Source: Bradysia coprophila
Taxonomy: Eukaryota > Arthropoda > Insecta > Diptera > Sciaridae
Assembly: GCF_014529535.1 (NCBI RefSeq)
Contig: NW_023503555.1
Coordinates: 8,913,404-8,977,403 of the forward strand
Reading direction: 5' to 3'
Length of the DNA: 64,000 bases
The first letter of the stretch is position 1. Each line of letters opens with the position of its first letter. The notes under the pieces were generated by a model. The model did not search any database and was not told the DNA's origin. It saw only the letters and a program-made list of their open reading frames with translations. Below are positions 34,611 through 47,676 of this stretch, piece after piece. The position numbers and the translations under genes were made by a program.

Positions 34611-37370
34611 ATAGCTCCTTTTTACCTGTTAAATCGTGAATTGATGGGTTGCATCGCTTCCAATATTTTGAGACCTTATCCGCGGACAGATCGTTCTCAT
34701 TTCGAAACTCCTCTGCCAATGATTTACAAAAATTCGCGGGAAGTCCAGTGATCACCGCATCCAATTTGTACCAAAAACTGTTTTTGATGTGAATTTGCCA
34801 ACTGAGATTCTCCAACTTCGGTAAATATGTGGAAATCTCTTCAAAATTGATATGTCGAACCCGTCGAAACCAAAAACTGTAATCATCTCTTATTGCCAGA
34901 GTCTTGACATTCGGCGTCCTTTTAATCAGTTCCGCGAAGACATGTCGGTTTCTCTTCCACGAAACTCGCAAAATCTCAATATTCGGCAAGCATTTCAGGG
35001 ATTCGTCGAACATCAGATTATGTTCGTCGCTTAGAATGTCAACATCTGAAATTTAAAAGTTTTACCATCCATCGTGTCACTGGCCCAAAATGATCGCCTT
35101 ACCCAACTCGTTTATATTTGGCAACTTGTGGGGCCAATCGAATGAAAATGGAAATATCTGATAGTCTTTCTGGGTCAGTTCTTGTCGTAGACGTAGCTGT
35201 CGCAGTCGGTCGAATTTCGGAAAAACTAATCCAATTAGCGGTCCCAGCGGTTGAGTGACTAGAGTCTGTAAAGTATTTCTGCTCGAATGAAACAACCGGT
35301 TTACGATCTCGCTTGCGCTAGAGTTCAGTTCATGGTCTAGGTAAATTATGTCATTAAATGATAAACTTAAGGATCGCAACTGTAGCTCAAAGCGATCGGG
35401 TGACTCCTTCCAATAAGCAATTAGTTCTTCTGTGACAACAATCTTAAGATCTTTGAGACAATGCAACTTTTCCGATTTGTATAAAATTTCCATATCATTG
35501 GGCGACACAGCCTGTTCTATCATTAAAAATGTTTTTAAGTTTGACGAAGCTGTGAGAATGTCTTCGACCATCGTTCCGTAGATTCGGAAGTTATCGTTCG
35601 GAATGCACAAAACTTCTAGCTTAGGAAGTCGTAACTGATGTGAATCAAACGAAAGAGAAATCGTGGTTGGAATCGGCGAACTAGGGCCAAACGTAAGCTT
35701 CTTCAAATTTGGAAGTCTTCCACAAAGCATCTTGAGCAAAATCTCTACGTTTCCTCTCGAATCTGAGAAGGAAACTCTGAGCGAGCGAACGCGGTTGCCC
35801 CAATTTCTTATGAAATCGATCATGCTCACAAGTAAGTCTGTAGTCAACTGATCGAATCGATAACTTGTGAACGGGAAAAGTGGTGACTCGTTTAAACAAA
35901 TCACAAGATCAGTCAAATGCTTGACGCTTAATGCAGGAACCGATCTGCGTATGTTGAGCGAGCATGGTTTGCATTGTCGTTGTTGGAATCTTTGGACGTA
36001 TCTTCCCAAACTGTATTCAAAGCATAAACTTATGTCGTCACGTTCCTGGATGATTCGTGATGAGATTTCGTTCCATTGACGATTAACTAGTCGACAATGC
36101 AGTAGATCGAGTGTGAAAGCATTACTGAGTACCTCTTCAACCATCTGAAAACAATAGACAAATTAGTAAGACCCGGAAAGACGTCACTGTATTGACAAAA
36201 CACGAATCATCTGTGGATGTCGAAATTTCCCCATCAACTGCATTACGTACTTCAGGAGGCAAATCTTTGAATGATGTCTTTTTTCGAATGTTGGGTGTCC
36301 GATTTGAACTGCTTGCAATCGGTTCGCTGTATCTCGAATTTTTAGTCATGGGCTCCTGAAAAAAAATGGGATCTTTGGTGCTGATTATTGGTGCATAGAC
36401 CGTCCTAACTCGTGTGACACGAGTCGTTTCAGCGGTCGTAAAATGAACTTTACTTACGGCACAACAGTCTCGCTTTTTAATATCTCAAAGCCAAGGAACA
36501 TAAATTTTCTTTACCTTAAGAAGCATCGATGCTTTGTTGAAAAGCATACATTTGGGAAGAAGAAGAAGAAGATACATTTGGGCGTTTTTTAAATACTTTT
36601 GATGATATCTTTCCACCAAAATCCCATTTCAAAAATATAGCACCACAATAACGACCACGAATATGTTAGCTTTCAACAGAAAATAGTAGCAGTTTGGGCA
36701 GCTCTGAGAAAACGGAGCAGGAGGAGTTTATGGATTTTTTCATTGTTGACTTTTCTCAGAGCTTCGAAAAAATATCATCAAAAATGAAATACGAAACACG
36801 CAAATGTTGGCTACAATTTTGGCTAAGCATCGATGTCTCTGCAGACTCGACCAATCAAAAAGTCACGTTACACTTTTTAGTTTGTGTAAAACTCTAGCCA
36901 ACTAGAGGAGACAGAGTGGCCGACTTTGGTTTTGCCCGTGAGCGGCCAGCGGCAATATAATTTTTCTGAACTTCATCTAACCAAAGTCAATGTTAGAAAT
37001 ATGTTTTGTCCCCTGCATGGTTTCACATTAGTGCCACGTCAGTATACTCTATAATCTCAGCTAAGTGGTCATGCCTCTTAACAAGATAAAATCGCTTATG
37101 TTACCAGACACTAGAGCTCATGGCTTATTTTTGGGAATTTTAATTTTAAAAAAATCAATGCTTGAACTTTGGTAACACGTAACATACGGTGCAACCATTC
37201 ATTCAATTTTTATGTAAATGTTCTAGTAAATCCAAAAGAAAGCAATTTAAACATAAATTCGTTACCTCAGATGAATGTTCAATAGCAGGATCCGCATTTG
37301 TACGTATTGCATTACCGATTTGCCCGATGCTCGCTGGAGCAAAGTAATTCTTCATATGTTGCGTCTCCAT
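34609..37370 (-). CDS. F-box protein with leucine-rich-type C-terminal region
   Basis: Minus-strand exons: 37370-37266 (METQHMKNYF...), 36355-36251, 36144-35103, 35045 to a stop ending at 34609. Phases agree and all junctions are GT-AG; read this way the protein has 562 residues. The F-box begins at residue ~66 with SFKDLPPEMVEEVL and continues DLLHCRLVNRQWNEISSRII, split by the 36145-36250 intron. The remainder has spaced PNLKKLTF, LPKLEVLC, CLPNIEILRV and LPKLENLSW units, typical of diverged LRR-type F-box proteins. Known relatives bring substrates to SCF ubiquitin ligases through Skp1; the target here is unknown. A donor at 34625 could instead splice the last exon onward, but the next open segment is out of phase. 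A second candidate first exon lies at 38968-38849. Confidence 0.8.
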
Positions 37371-38848
37371 TTTTGCTACGACTTTACTGGCAATTCAGTT
37401 AATTACTCTGTAGAACTTGTTCTGCATGAACGACACTGAAGGGACTAGTTACTCGGGTAGACAATAGGAAGCAAGCACAGATGTGCTGGATATTACGAGA
37501 TTGCTGTAGCGATGAAAAGGAATGTGTTCACAGTCAGACGAAATGATTTTTGATCATAATTGATTCGTGTCAAATCTTGATAAAAGTAAACAAACAAAGT
37601 CCAAGCCATGTGTGCGGCATCAGCTTATGTCAAAGTTCATGAAATTCACAATACTTTGGCAGAAGCTGATGAATAACAAATATTGATCAGGGCCTATTTA
37701 TATGGAATTTATGGAATTTTATTGGATTTTATGGAGCTAAATTCCTTAATAATAGGTTCTTATATTGCCGTCGTTGAAGATATTTTATTCTATTGAATGG
37801 TTTGGTGGCCATATTCTTGGGATAATACAAGTAGGCCGAATACATCAGTTTGATGTTGATGACTATGGTTTATATTAACGCCGTAAGTGCGCTGACAATT
37901 CAAAAAGGTACGTTGGTCAAAAACGCGCAAATGAGTTGGCAAGTATCACATGATTGTTTCCGAATAAATCAATTACGTAGCAGGATCCAATGTGGTATAT
38001 TGCCCATGTAAAAGCTGAGTGTCAGAAAAGAATTCAAGTAAAATTAACCGAAAATATTCTTCACGTAATGGATCATTTTCGCAGGAGTTAAACTGCTATG
38101 TAATGGTTACTTTTCGCAGGGGTCAGTCAATGAAATTCTTTTTTGTGCCTCAGGATAATTACACATTTCTCGTCACTGCGTCTATGATTGACATTTGATC
38201 ACCCTTGGAACAAAATAGGAAAATTCAATAAGAGTCTTTTAGTCAATTTGGCGGGTGCGATGGGACAACGTTGGTTTGTTCGAAACGTAAGAAATGATAA
38301 GTAGTTAGTACACCTGTGGCGAGATAGAAGGAATATGTGAACGACGGCTTCTAGGGGATGGAATGACAGCAAATTAAGTGGCATTACCGAATAAAACGAC
38401 TTATTATGTTAGACACACCATATCTTTTGTTTGTATTGAATGACCCCATCTACCCTTAATGCGGACGTCATTAATGAACACTCTTTCACGGCCCAGACCG
38501 ACAAGAATGCTGAGTGAATGCTAAAAGTAGTTTCGAAAATTTCAAGGATTTATAAGAGTCGGTTTTAAAGGCCGCTCTGGACGCTGCCAATGTGATACCC
38601 TTGCCATTATTTTTGTGATCGAAATTCCCGCAGCTCTCATTGTATTACTTCATCCGGCAAATATGGTGCTGATGCCGCGAGTCTTAGGACGCATTAATCT
38701 GAACGATTGCCCATAAAAATATTTCCTTTTTCAATGCAGCCACGCATTGGAAATCGAGAAGGGTATAGAAAATTGAACATTTTTTTGAGCGTCTCTAAAG
38801 GGAAACCATCCTGCACTCAAATTGAATAAAGAAAAATTAGCTCGTTAC

Positions 38849-38968
38849 CTCACATGACTGTTGATTGGGTGGACTTTTTACTATTGCACATTCCTCGTTG
38901 GCTCTTGAATTACCAAAATTCGCAGTGCTCTCTTGTGCGAAATCAGTTTTCATATTTTTCTGCTCCAT
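38849..38968 (-). CDS. Alternative or relic first exon of the F-box gene
   Basis: An ATG exon of 40 codons (MEQKNMKTDF... ending QQSCE) followed by the donor GAG|GTAACG. It parallels the exon at 37370-37266 (METQHMKNYF... ending EHSSE), which has the same GAG|GTAACG donor and phase 0. Sequence upstream of both is also related (for example CAGCTTATGTCAAAGT near 37620 and 39117). Either the gene has two promoters, or a tandem duplication left an orphan first exon. Confidence 0.6.
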
Positions 38969-41018
38969 TGTTTATTGCTTAAAAGCTCAAATTTTAAACA
39001 ATACAAGAAAATTGAATTTGATACGCAATGTGACGTTGGACTTGTAAAATTCTTGATAATTTCGCGCGTAGACACGGAAGCAAACAATTAGATAATACGA
39101 AGTTAGTGCGTCGACAGCTTATGTCAAAGTAATGTACATTTTATAATGTCACAAACTATCAAACAGACTCTTCGACTGGTATATTATCATGAAACTGACT
39201 ATACTTTGACAGAAGCCGGTACCAAAATTCTAAAAGAACAGGTTAGGACACCCATGAAGGCGGTGACATCAAATTTGATAAATGCATAACATAACATTAC
39301 ACATCGGATGAAAATTCATCTTGAAATTTTTTTTTTTGTTAAGTTGAAGTCGTCATATAGACTTTCTCCAAAGTAGATATGGGCAGAGGTAATGCCGTAT
39401 ATAACCAGTCAGATGTACCGTGGTACGAAAGTTTGATACAAACGCCATCTATCGCTTTATTTAAAAACATAAAATTGCTTAGAAACCTAGGCCATCCGTT
39501 TTGTGATAGGCACAATATTTTGTGAGACACAAGTAAACCATTTTAAACAGGGGTGTCATTAGCATCGAATTTATTATGTCGCGCGTAAAGGTCTTTAAGG
39601 TTGGAGGAGATTTTCTTTCCTCGATAAGAATGAAGAAGAGTTTCACTACTTAACCAAGAAATCTCGAAATTTTTCCATCAATTTTAGTATTAACTGAGAA
39701 AAATAATTACAATTCTGAATGTAACGTTTTGGAAATAAGTACGACTGTGCAATTTTACGATAAAATCGAATGCTATGTTGAAAAATTTCTGTACTTCAAT
39801 CTAATTTTTGTAAACTCTAAAGGCCTGAAGATTCGAATTACAAACAAATTTCGCTCCAATCGGATTTTAATGGATAAGAAAATATTACGATTTTCTCCAA
39901 GCTTAATTGGTCGCCCGAATTCGTGGGCCCTTTCAAGTTTACCCCGAAGGGCCTTTTCGGGCCAGGCATTACATCCACACTATATCTGCTTTGTCAAATA
40001 CCTTATATGTAAATGAAGCAAGATTCACAATTGAAGAGAGTTATGCACTAACCGCAACAAAATGACATTTCCCAATTTAAAAAAAAATCGGTTCATGCAA
40101 ATCTCATCTCAATTGTAATTCAGCAGCTCCATCTATGATTTCGGATGGTTGTTGCGTATACTAGATTTCATCATATATGAATGAGATATCTTTCATAAAT
40201 GATTTCATGCCGAAAGTGATATAATTTGTGGGTCCATCGCCAAGGTGCCGGAATCCATGAAAGTAAATTCACCCACTTAATCTAATAGAATCTCACAGCT
40301 AAGTAAACAATTAACCAGAGATGTTTTCACTAGTGGGTGGGACGAAATTTCTCAACTTAATGCTATTCAAATAAGTCACTATTCGGATCAATAGTACGTG
40401 TGATTACCTTTCTAATGACACCCTAGACGACCCTGTACGGCTCGTGTAGCTGATATCATATTGTAAAAGAGAGCAGAGATGGAAAATCACCAAAAATAAG
40501 TGCACATGGGAGGGGAAACAATTTTTTAACTTTTCATTCGCGCGGAGTCAGGTGAGTCGTTCAAAAGAAAACCACAAACAAATATTTTTTTTTTGCGTAG
40601 CTTCATTATATTGACAAAGTCCCTACTGCTAATTTGTTTACCATTTCTTTGTTGGGTAGTAGTATAATTGAAATCGATATCCAATGCAAAACGAATTTTA
40701 TTAGGAATTTGTTGTACGATCGATTGGAAGAATGCGTGTCCATTGTTCATTAAATATGTGTTCGTCAATGTCGATTAGAGAATAACAGAGAAAAGCCATG
40801 TGATGATGTCCAGTCAGTTTTCTCTTTATTCCTTTCCACACATTTTCGCCAAGAATGCTGAAAATTGAATTTGAATTTAAGTCGTAGTACCGGTCGATCA
40901 AACTTCTTCACACAAAAATGTATGAACGATCCTTCACACAAAATATACATTGTATGGCTTCAACACACTAAGTGGAGAAAACTCGATTTGCATAATCACC
41001 GATTCGAACTACACTTAC
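38969..41018. other. Region between the F-box and myosin genes
   Basis: It should contain the missing last exon of the myosin light chain gene (about 12-14 codons), which I could not place. A fragment of the 33481-33722 repeat family lies near 39235-39270. The open frame at 40526-40768 contains DFVNIMK, vaguely like the expected end, but its phase does not fit. Confidence 0.4.
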
Positions 41019-42573
41019 GAATATAATCGACTTCACCGTCATCATTCTCTTCGCCCATACAATCAGCAAAGACCGCATCTACTTGATCTTGGGTCAACGT
41101 TTCACCTATTATTACACAAAATGTTTATTTTTGGAGTGCATTGCACTCGTGTGCGTAAAACTAGTGTCACTCTGACCCACTTACCTAACGCAAGCAAAGC
41201 GTAACTTAATTCAGCGAGTACCATTTTGCCGTCCTCTCTTTTGTCGTACAATTTCAAACATTCGATGAAATCTTCGTAACAGCCTTGATCTTTTTGATTT
41301 TTCACTTCGTTGAATATTTGCAGAAATTCTTCGATCGGAATAATTTTCTCGCCACGCTTTTCTGTTTCGCCAAGTTTTTTGATATATGCCAGGGTTGGAT
41401 TGCAACCGAGTGCTACAGAAAGAGAACAGTTAAACGCTTGGAACTTGGAATGTTTCCTTTTCTCTCTATCTCTCTCTCAAATAAAAAATTGGGAAATTAA
41501 TTCCGAATTAATACCTCTTAACACATCTCCAAGATCATTGGCATCGATTTTGTTTTGCTCTCCATCGCAATCGTAGATTGTGAATACGAATTCAGCATCT
41601 TAAAAGCAAAAGAAAAAGATAAGTTCAAGAAAACGAAACGAACGACGCAAAAAATAAAAAAAGTTCGCATTGAACGACAGATTGTAAGTCAGTCGTTGCA
41701 AGAGTACACCACAAAAGTAATCCCGTTACAAAAATAGAAATCGAAATGTTAATCACCAATTCGATGCAAGAATAGATTCTAATTTAAAAATCAGACATTC
41801 AATCAATCAGATAAGGGGTCATCCATAAATCATGTTCGCTGTAAATGTGCTAGAAAATTAGGTATTCGATGGGTGAGATATTTAGCCGAAAAAGACCCTA
41901 CAAAATTTCGCTAGTAGGGTAAAGGCACTAGTCTCGGCACATGGACCAATAGTCGGTCACTTATGGTTCTTTCATTACTAAAAAAGATATCATCGAAAGA
42001 CAATAGGTATTCGACTACTTTATATATCCGGAGACTGGTGCGCCCGCCCTGATTAGGAAAAAACGAGGAAGAGGAAAAAACTGAGACAAAGGACAAGATA
42101 GTCCAAAAATCTAAGAAATAGTGGGGATTGATGGATGACTCCAAATTTGATTAGATCATAAAAGTACTTGAATTACCTTCAATATCGTCTCGTCGTAGAT
42201 CTGGCTGAAAAGAGAGAAAACTGAATTAATTTTGTCAAAGAAATTCAACAATTATGAAAAGGAAAATTGTAAACGTAGTGGTAATGAAGTCATTGAATGT
42301 TCTGGCTGTCCCATTTTTTTAAAACTTAGCACCTGGCTAGTCCGCCATTACTTAGGAGGAAATGAGTTTATTAAAAATTACATAAGTTGACGTTACATAA
42401 GCACGAAACACGATCTCTTTGGATCAAATAAAATTTCGAACGCAATTGCCATCATCTGTACTTTAACAACGTTTTCCACTTTATCACTCCTAATCACTTT
42501 CCACACAAATTCCATTTATTTTCTTCACCACAAAAAATTCAATCAAAATGAAATTCCGTATTCGACTCACCAT
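41019..42573 (-). CDS. Mlc1: Myosin alkali (essential) light chain, Mlc1-like, last exon missing
   Basis: Minus-strand exons: 42573-42571 (the ATG alone), 42204-42177, 41598-41515, 41412-41185, 41105-41019. After the start-codon exon every junction is GT-AG in phase 1. They encode 143 residues. Recognisable text: [80 protein letters not shown]. This is the EF-hand-derived essential light chain that wraps the lever arm of muscle myosin II; insect homologues are about 155 residues. The C-terminal 12-14 residues should come from an exon below 41019; in Drosophila this end is alternatively spliced. The isolated-ATG exon and phase pattern suit the family. Confidence 0.92.
41915..42051. mobile_element. 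MITE-like element, family D, copy 1
   Basis: In the Mlc1 intron 41599-42176. Ends TAGGGTAAAGGCACTAGTCT and the complement of AGGGCGGGCGCACCAGTCTC. The interior shares GGTTCTTTCATTAC and ACAATAGGTATTCGAC with the copy at 49311-49468. Confidence 0.65.
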
Positions 42574-44741
42574 AATGAATCACGTTTTTTTGTCAGGGCG
42601 ATGCAACTGATAGCAAAGTGAATACTGAACGAATAGACTGATGTTACCGTTCGATCACAATTAAATTGAATTACGGCTCAATTAAATTTGTCGCGCATGA
42701 CAATTAATCCCATTCGATTCGACGTCACAAAGAGCCAATATACCGATAGAGCTAATTATAACAATTATTCGTTGTTTGTTGAGATGGTAACCAATTATCC
42801 GATTTTCCGGTGTCGCAAACATACACTGACGAATTTGCACAGTCCTTTTATTGCATTCCGTAGATATTTTATTCATTAAAAGAAATGAGGGAATGAGTTA
42901 AGAAGGTAACTATTTCGACGTCGAACAGTGAACGTAACGGGCTAAACACTCTGCCAAAAAAATCATATGACAATGTGGTCAGGCGTAAGTTTTGCATTTT
43001 TTAAACATTCTACTTTATCTCCCATTTGAAGCAAGTCAAAGTTGCATTACTCGTATGAATTAGTACATTGCATTTCATAACCAGTACTTCGTGTGTGAAA
43101 TTTAGCGATCCGAGGCGAAACCGACGTCGATAAAAAGAATCCATTTCCCACCCCATTGTCAAGTGAGAAGTAGAGTTTACTTAACCTCACTTTTTGGAAT
43201 AAATATATTGAATTTGATTTTTTTTAAATATTTTATGATTATTATCTTTACTGTAGTCAATGCTACAATATTTGCACTGCGGCATCACAAATTAACAACT
43301 TATTTATGGCAAAACATTATGTGCACCGATAAAATATCAAAAAAATTGGCAATACCGCCATCCAAACCCAATAAGAGATACTTTCTGGTCCAGAATATAA
43401 TATATGTATTTACAAAAAACAAAATAAATAAATCTGGAAATGCGAAATCGTTGCGATATTAATTACATATCAGTGGAATGTAAATTTCATTTTTACACAG
43501 AAATTAATTATTAAAATAATGCGATAAATATTCGGGCAATTTTTTTTTTGGAGTTGAAATGAAAAACATTTTCGCATATTTTAACGAATCGTTAATTATA
43601 CGTTTCATTTGTTTCATCTGGCCGTAAGGGCGCAGATAGTGAGTGGTAGAATATTATGTATGCTTTGCATATGCACTAGACGACAACCTTTAATTTCAAT
43701 TTAGTTGATTCAATAAAAAATCTCCATTCTTTCCATTGACCAAATTATTTACGTATGGAAGCTGTGGACAGAAAGTTTTCCATTCTTTGGGTTAGGGGTC
43801 GAAAATAATTGTCTGCTTAAGAGGCTTAAGTAGCGGATTTAGTGGTAGTATCTTATCAGTCATAAGTACTAGAGGGAAACCAAAGCGTTTATGGAAATTT
43901 ACAACTTTTTCTATAACGAAGTGCGTAATATATGTTGCGATGGACAGCTACAATAGAAAGAAGATCTATAAACATTAAGTGAAACATTTTATGTTTACGT
44001 TTATGTGATCCGCTAAAAAATTTCAAAATACAGATTGTCACGAACTAACTGATCATCGAACAACCAGGCTGGCCACTAGTTTTGTTAAATTCCGCAATAA
44101 ATGCTGCACTCATGTCATGACAATTTTCTTAACTACAGGTGCACCTGAGCTCAAACAATTGTATATTCATTGCAGGCTCATCAATATATAAATTCTAACA
44201 AATTACATTCCGAAAAATTAGATGCAGCCAAATCGTCAAATCCTAGTAATACGCAAAAAGTGACGTGAGTGGGAACGAAAAAAGGGTGTTACTGAAAGCG
44301 AAAAGTGAAAGTAAAGGTGAGAGGAAAAGTTGTTGTTTTGGTGAGAGAATGTGTCGTTTTTGGTCCGCCTGAATGAAGAGTTTTATTTAGTAACTATTAT
44401 CACATACGCGCGGTGTTCGGCTGTCAAAATTACTTAACTAGAAGTTTAATTCAAAAATTACACTTCAGTTCTATGTTGTTGTCTCGTTTTCGCTTATGTG
44501 ATAAAATAGAGTACACACTTGTCACTATCAGTCTCGGCAAGCCTCGACTTCTTCGTGACAAGTGTGTAATATATATTTACTACAATCAGACTTAAGAAAT
44601 TTTCTTGCTGATGTGTTTACTGTTTACGATTGAACGGGAGAACATCGATTTGACGTTATTTATGCCGATTGGCAAGACTATCAACGACATGGAAATCATT
44701 CAGTATAAATTGACGGTTCCGAGATCCAAGTATAAGATTGT

Positions 44742-45002
44742 AATTAAGTCCGTTGGGATCAAAAGTAGGTCTATTCCATCTGTCAAAGTGACGTTTTAAA
44801 CGTCAAACATTTAAAACTCTATAAAACGGTAGGTAATTTCGTTAATTCTTCCTTATTTTTTTTTGAAAATCCAGTTAGTGAAAAACAATTTAAGAAAAAT
44901 CAACGAAATTACTGACTACTTAAAAGATTTCTTATGTTTGACGTTTAAAACGTCACTTTGACATATGGAATAAACCTAATTTTGATCCCAACGGACTCAA
45001 TT
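44742..45002. mobile_element. MITE-like element, family B, copy 2
   Basis: 261 bp. Ends AATTAAGTCCGTTGGGATCA and the complement of AATTGAGTCCGTTGGGATCA, then the shared AGTAGGTCTATTCCATCTG and GTCAAAGTGACGTTTTAAAC blocks. It is a shorter relative of 25621-26296; the inner halves of the TIR are the most conserved. Confidence 0.85.
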
Positions 45003-45049
45003 GATCCTAATACGTGGTCTAAAAACGTTCGCGTCCGTGATTTTGTGGC

Positions 45050-45266
45050 GTGCGGTAATTTGGCACATGGTGCTAAAACAATGCATTTTTCAACTACGTA
45101 AAAGGTGAACTCGCACACGATTTTTCGATACCAAAATTTTGCAAAAGGAGTCATTAAGTCGATGACATGGCTAAAAAGCATTTGCAGCAATAAACTTGCG
45201 TGTGCGAGTTCACCTCCTACGTAGTTTAAAAGTGCGTTCTTTTGGCACCGTGTGCCAGATTCCCCG
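45050..45266. mobile_element. MITE-like element with ~65-bp inverted ends
   Basis: The left arm runs through TTTGGCACATGGTGC to AACTACGTAAAAGGTGAACT and CGCACACG. The right arm, CGTGTGCGAGTTCACCTCCT through TTTGGCACCGTGTGCCAGAT, is its complement. It lies about 50 bp from the previous element. Confidence 0.75.
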
Positions 45267-45627
45267 ATGCCGATTTTGTGTACAAGCCGAAATAAATCGT
45301 TAGAGACTTTCTTAATAAAAGTAATCGCGGCTGACCGTGCTCGGTTTTGGATCTTTGTAGTTTTTTTTATTGTTTTTGTTTCATTGGTTTCAAATTTGTT
45401 TCTCTTTATGAAATCACGGAAATCTTACTTCAAAACGTCGAAATTTTCGAATTGCGGAGAACTAAAACTACGAAAATTAAATTTTGCCGCTTCGGAAAAA
45501 TTTCGGAAAGTTAAAAGAAACGCGGAGGTTTCCAATTCATCTTTTTACAAAATGTAAAGTTAGGGCGTTTTTTGCAAGGTTCTGAACCAGGTTAAGACAA
45601 CTCTGAGTTGTTCACGAAGACGGTGAC

Positions 45628-45740
45628 AAATTGTATTGTTTTGTTACATGAAATGGAGAAACCTCGTTTTGCGTTCAGCAAATTGTATGGTTTTGTTACA
45701 TGAAATGGAGAAACCTCGTTTTGCGTTCAGCAACTTCTTT
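45628..45740 (+). repeat. 52-bp tandem repeat, about 2.3 units
   Basis: The unit starts CAAATTGTATTGTTTTGTTA and ends CTCGTTTTGCGTTCAG. The first two copies differ at one base; the third is partial and diverged. Confidence 0.85.
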
Positions 45741-46010
45741 AAATTTGTTACATGAAATAATCGGTTCAGTTCGAATCACTTTATTTATTTTGCATTTTAA
45801 TTTCGGCTAATTGTGTTCGTCGTAGAAATCTGTGTCAATACTGATTTTGCCTTGTCCTATGAACCTGTTAATACAGTATTTGAAGCACGTATTTTTGTAA
45901 CAGCCGAAAATTTTACCACTGTGAACAGTGCACAAATTGAGTTCAGCGGCTACGAAGTTTATATGAAAAAGGCAACGTAACAAAAACGAAATTCCGGAAT
46001 TCCGGCGATT

Positions 46011-46140
46011 AGCATTAGTATAATAAAGAGACTATTGGCACCCGGTGCCATTAGCCACAGTATAATAAAGAGACTATAAAGAGCCGGTGCCATTAGCCAC
46101 AGTATAATAAATAGACTATAAAGAGCCGGTGCCAATAGCA
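46011..46140 (+). repeat. 42-bp tandem repeat, about 3 units
   Basis: The unit contains GCCGGTGCCATTAGCCACAG and TATAATAAAGAGACTATAAA. The outer units are slightly diverged. Non-coding minisatellite. Confidence 0.85.
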
Positions 46141-47676
46141 TATTTGATTATTTTTTTGCGTGTGGGAAGGGTAGTTATCTCTGATGTTTGCTTGATCAGC
46201 GTTCATCTACATTATTGCGTCTACCGTGGATTGAATTTTTCAGTATTCGACTAAAAAATATTAAAAATCCCGTTCATCGCAAGTGATGTCATTTTTTCGG
46301 AAGAACATCATAATGATTCGACATTCGAATAAACAATCTGATTCTCACGCTAAAACATTTCAAATCTATGACCAACAATATCAACAGTACCATAATGCAT
46401 CATCAAAATCCATCACATAGAGTAATTTAACAACACACACTAAACACATGTATATCAATTATGCGATCGTAACGAATCCATTCATATTTTCACGCATAAA
46501 ATCATATCCAAGCACAGTTTGGTAAAATGACCTCATAAAGATCATGTCATAATTTTGACCGCAACCATTCGTCATGACAAACCTTAAACGATGACGTCGG
46601 ATATAATTGGCACTGTCATTCATTTAAAAAAAAAAAGTTTTTGCGCTGGTTGGTTCGGGTGTGTGTATGTTTAGCACATTAATATATCATGGAGAGGGAA
46701 TCATATTTTCGTGAAACTAAGAATGTGTTGTCCGGCACAACAAACAGAACGATGACGATGATGATGAATAATTGCTGAATTGTGGACTCATGTGTGGACG
46801 GCGTTGCTGTATAGTTGGGATTGGATTTGTCGAGATAAATGGCATCGTAAATAAACAAACAAACGAAAACGAAACAGAATTAATAATAAATGAGCCAACC
46901 AAACCACAGTCTTGGTATAATTATACCGAATATTTTAATCTCATAGTCATGCGTCTATAAATATGTTCAGTGTAAGCGTTTCTGGAAAAAAACGTCTCTT
47001 ACATTCATGAATGCATATTATATACTCTTAAAAGCGATTGGTTTGCTAAACAAAAAATATAATCGACGATTTCAGAAAAGATATACCAAAAAAAAAATGC
47101 TGTCTGCGTGCTAAAGACACACGGCCGTAGGTTGCTCGAACCAAAGAACCAATTTTTTTTTTTTTTATAATTTCTCGTTTCGATAAACAAACATCAGAAG
47201 ACGAAAAAAAATGAGTGTGATTCCCAGACCGAAAAGCGCCCGAACACTTGTTCCAGACAGAAAGAAAATGTACCCAATTTGCTACTTCGCCACAGGTAGT
47301 AAATAGTATAGAGTAACATGCATATAAAATAAAGCCGTATATGAATTATGACATGATAAGGGTCTGGGACTTGGATGAAAAAATTGTTGATCCAAAATCA
47401 TTTTCTTCGATAAACGAACGCACATTGCCTCTGCTGTTGTTGTTGAAACGTGCGTGCAGCTTTTCCTTTTCTTTATTTTCTTGTTGTCATTCAATTTTGG
47501 AAAGGAAATTGGTTGATATGTCTGTGATGGGACATGCAAGAAGGCCTTTTTAGAATTTAATAAAAAATTAAATGCCAGGAATTCCGAGAATTTGCAATTA
47601 TTTAAAACAATTTTGAGAAAGTTGAGAACTTCAAAATTATTGAACATCTCAAATTACAGCACTGCTCTGCTATGAT

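Noticed and set aside
40526..40768. Candidate last exon of Mlc1 (DFVNIMK)
   Set aside because: It requires a phase-2 donor whereas the preceding exon ends in phase 1, and no stop follows within the expected 14 codons.
43163..43462. 99-codon frame in intergenic DNA
   Set aside because: A hydrophobic start is present, but there is no convincing promoter, homology or partner exon; likely chance in AT-rich DNA.
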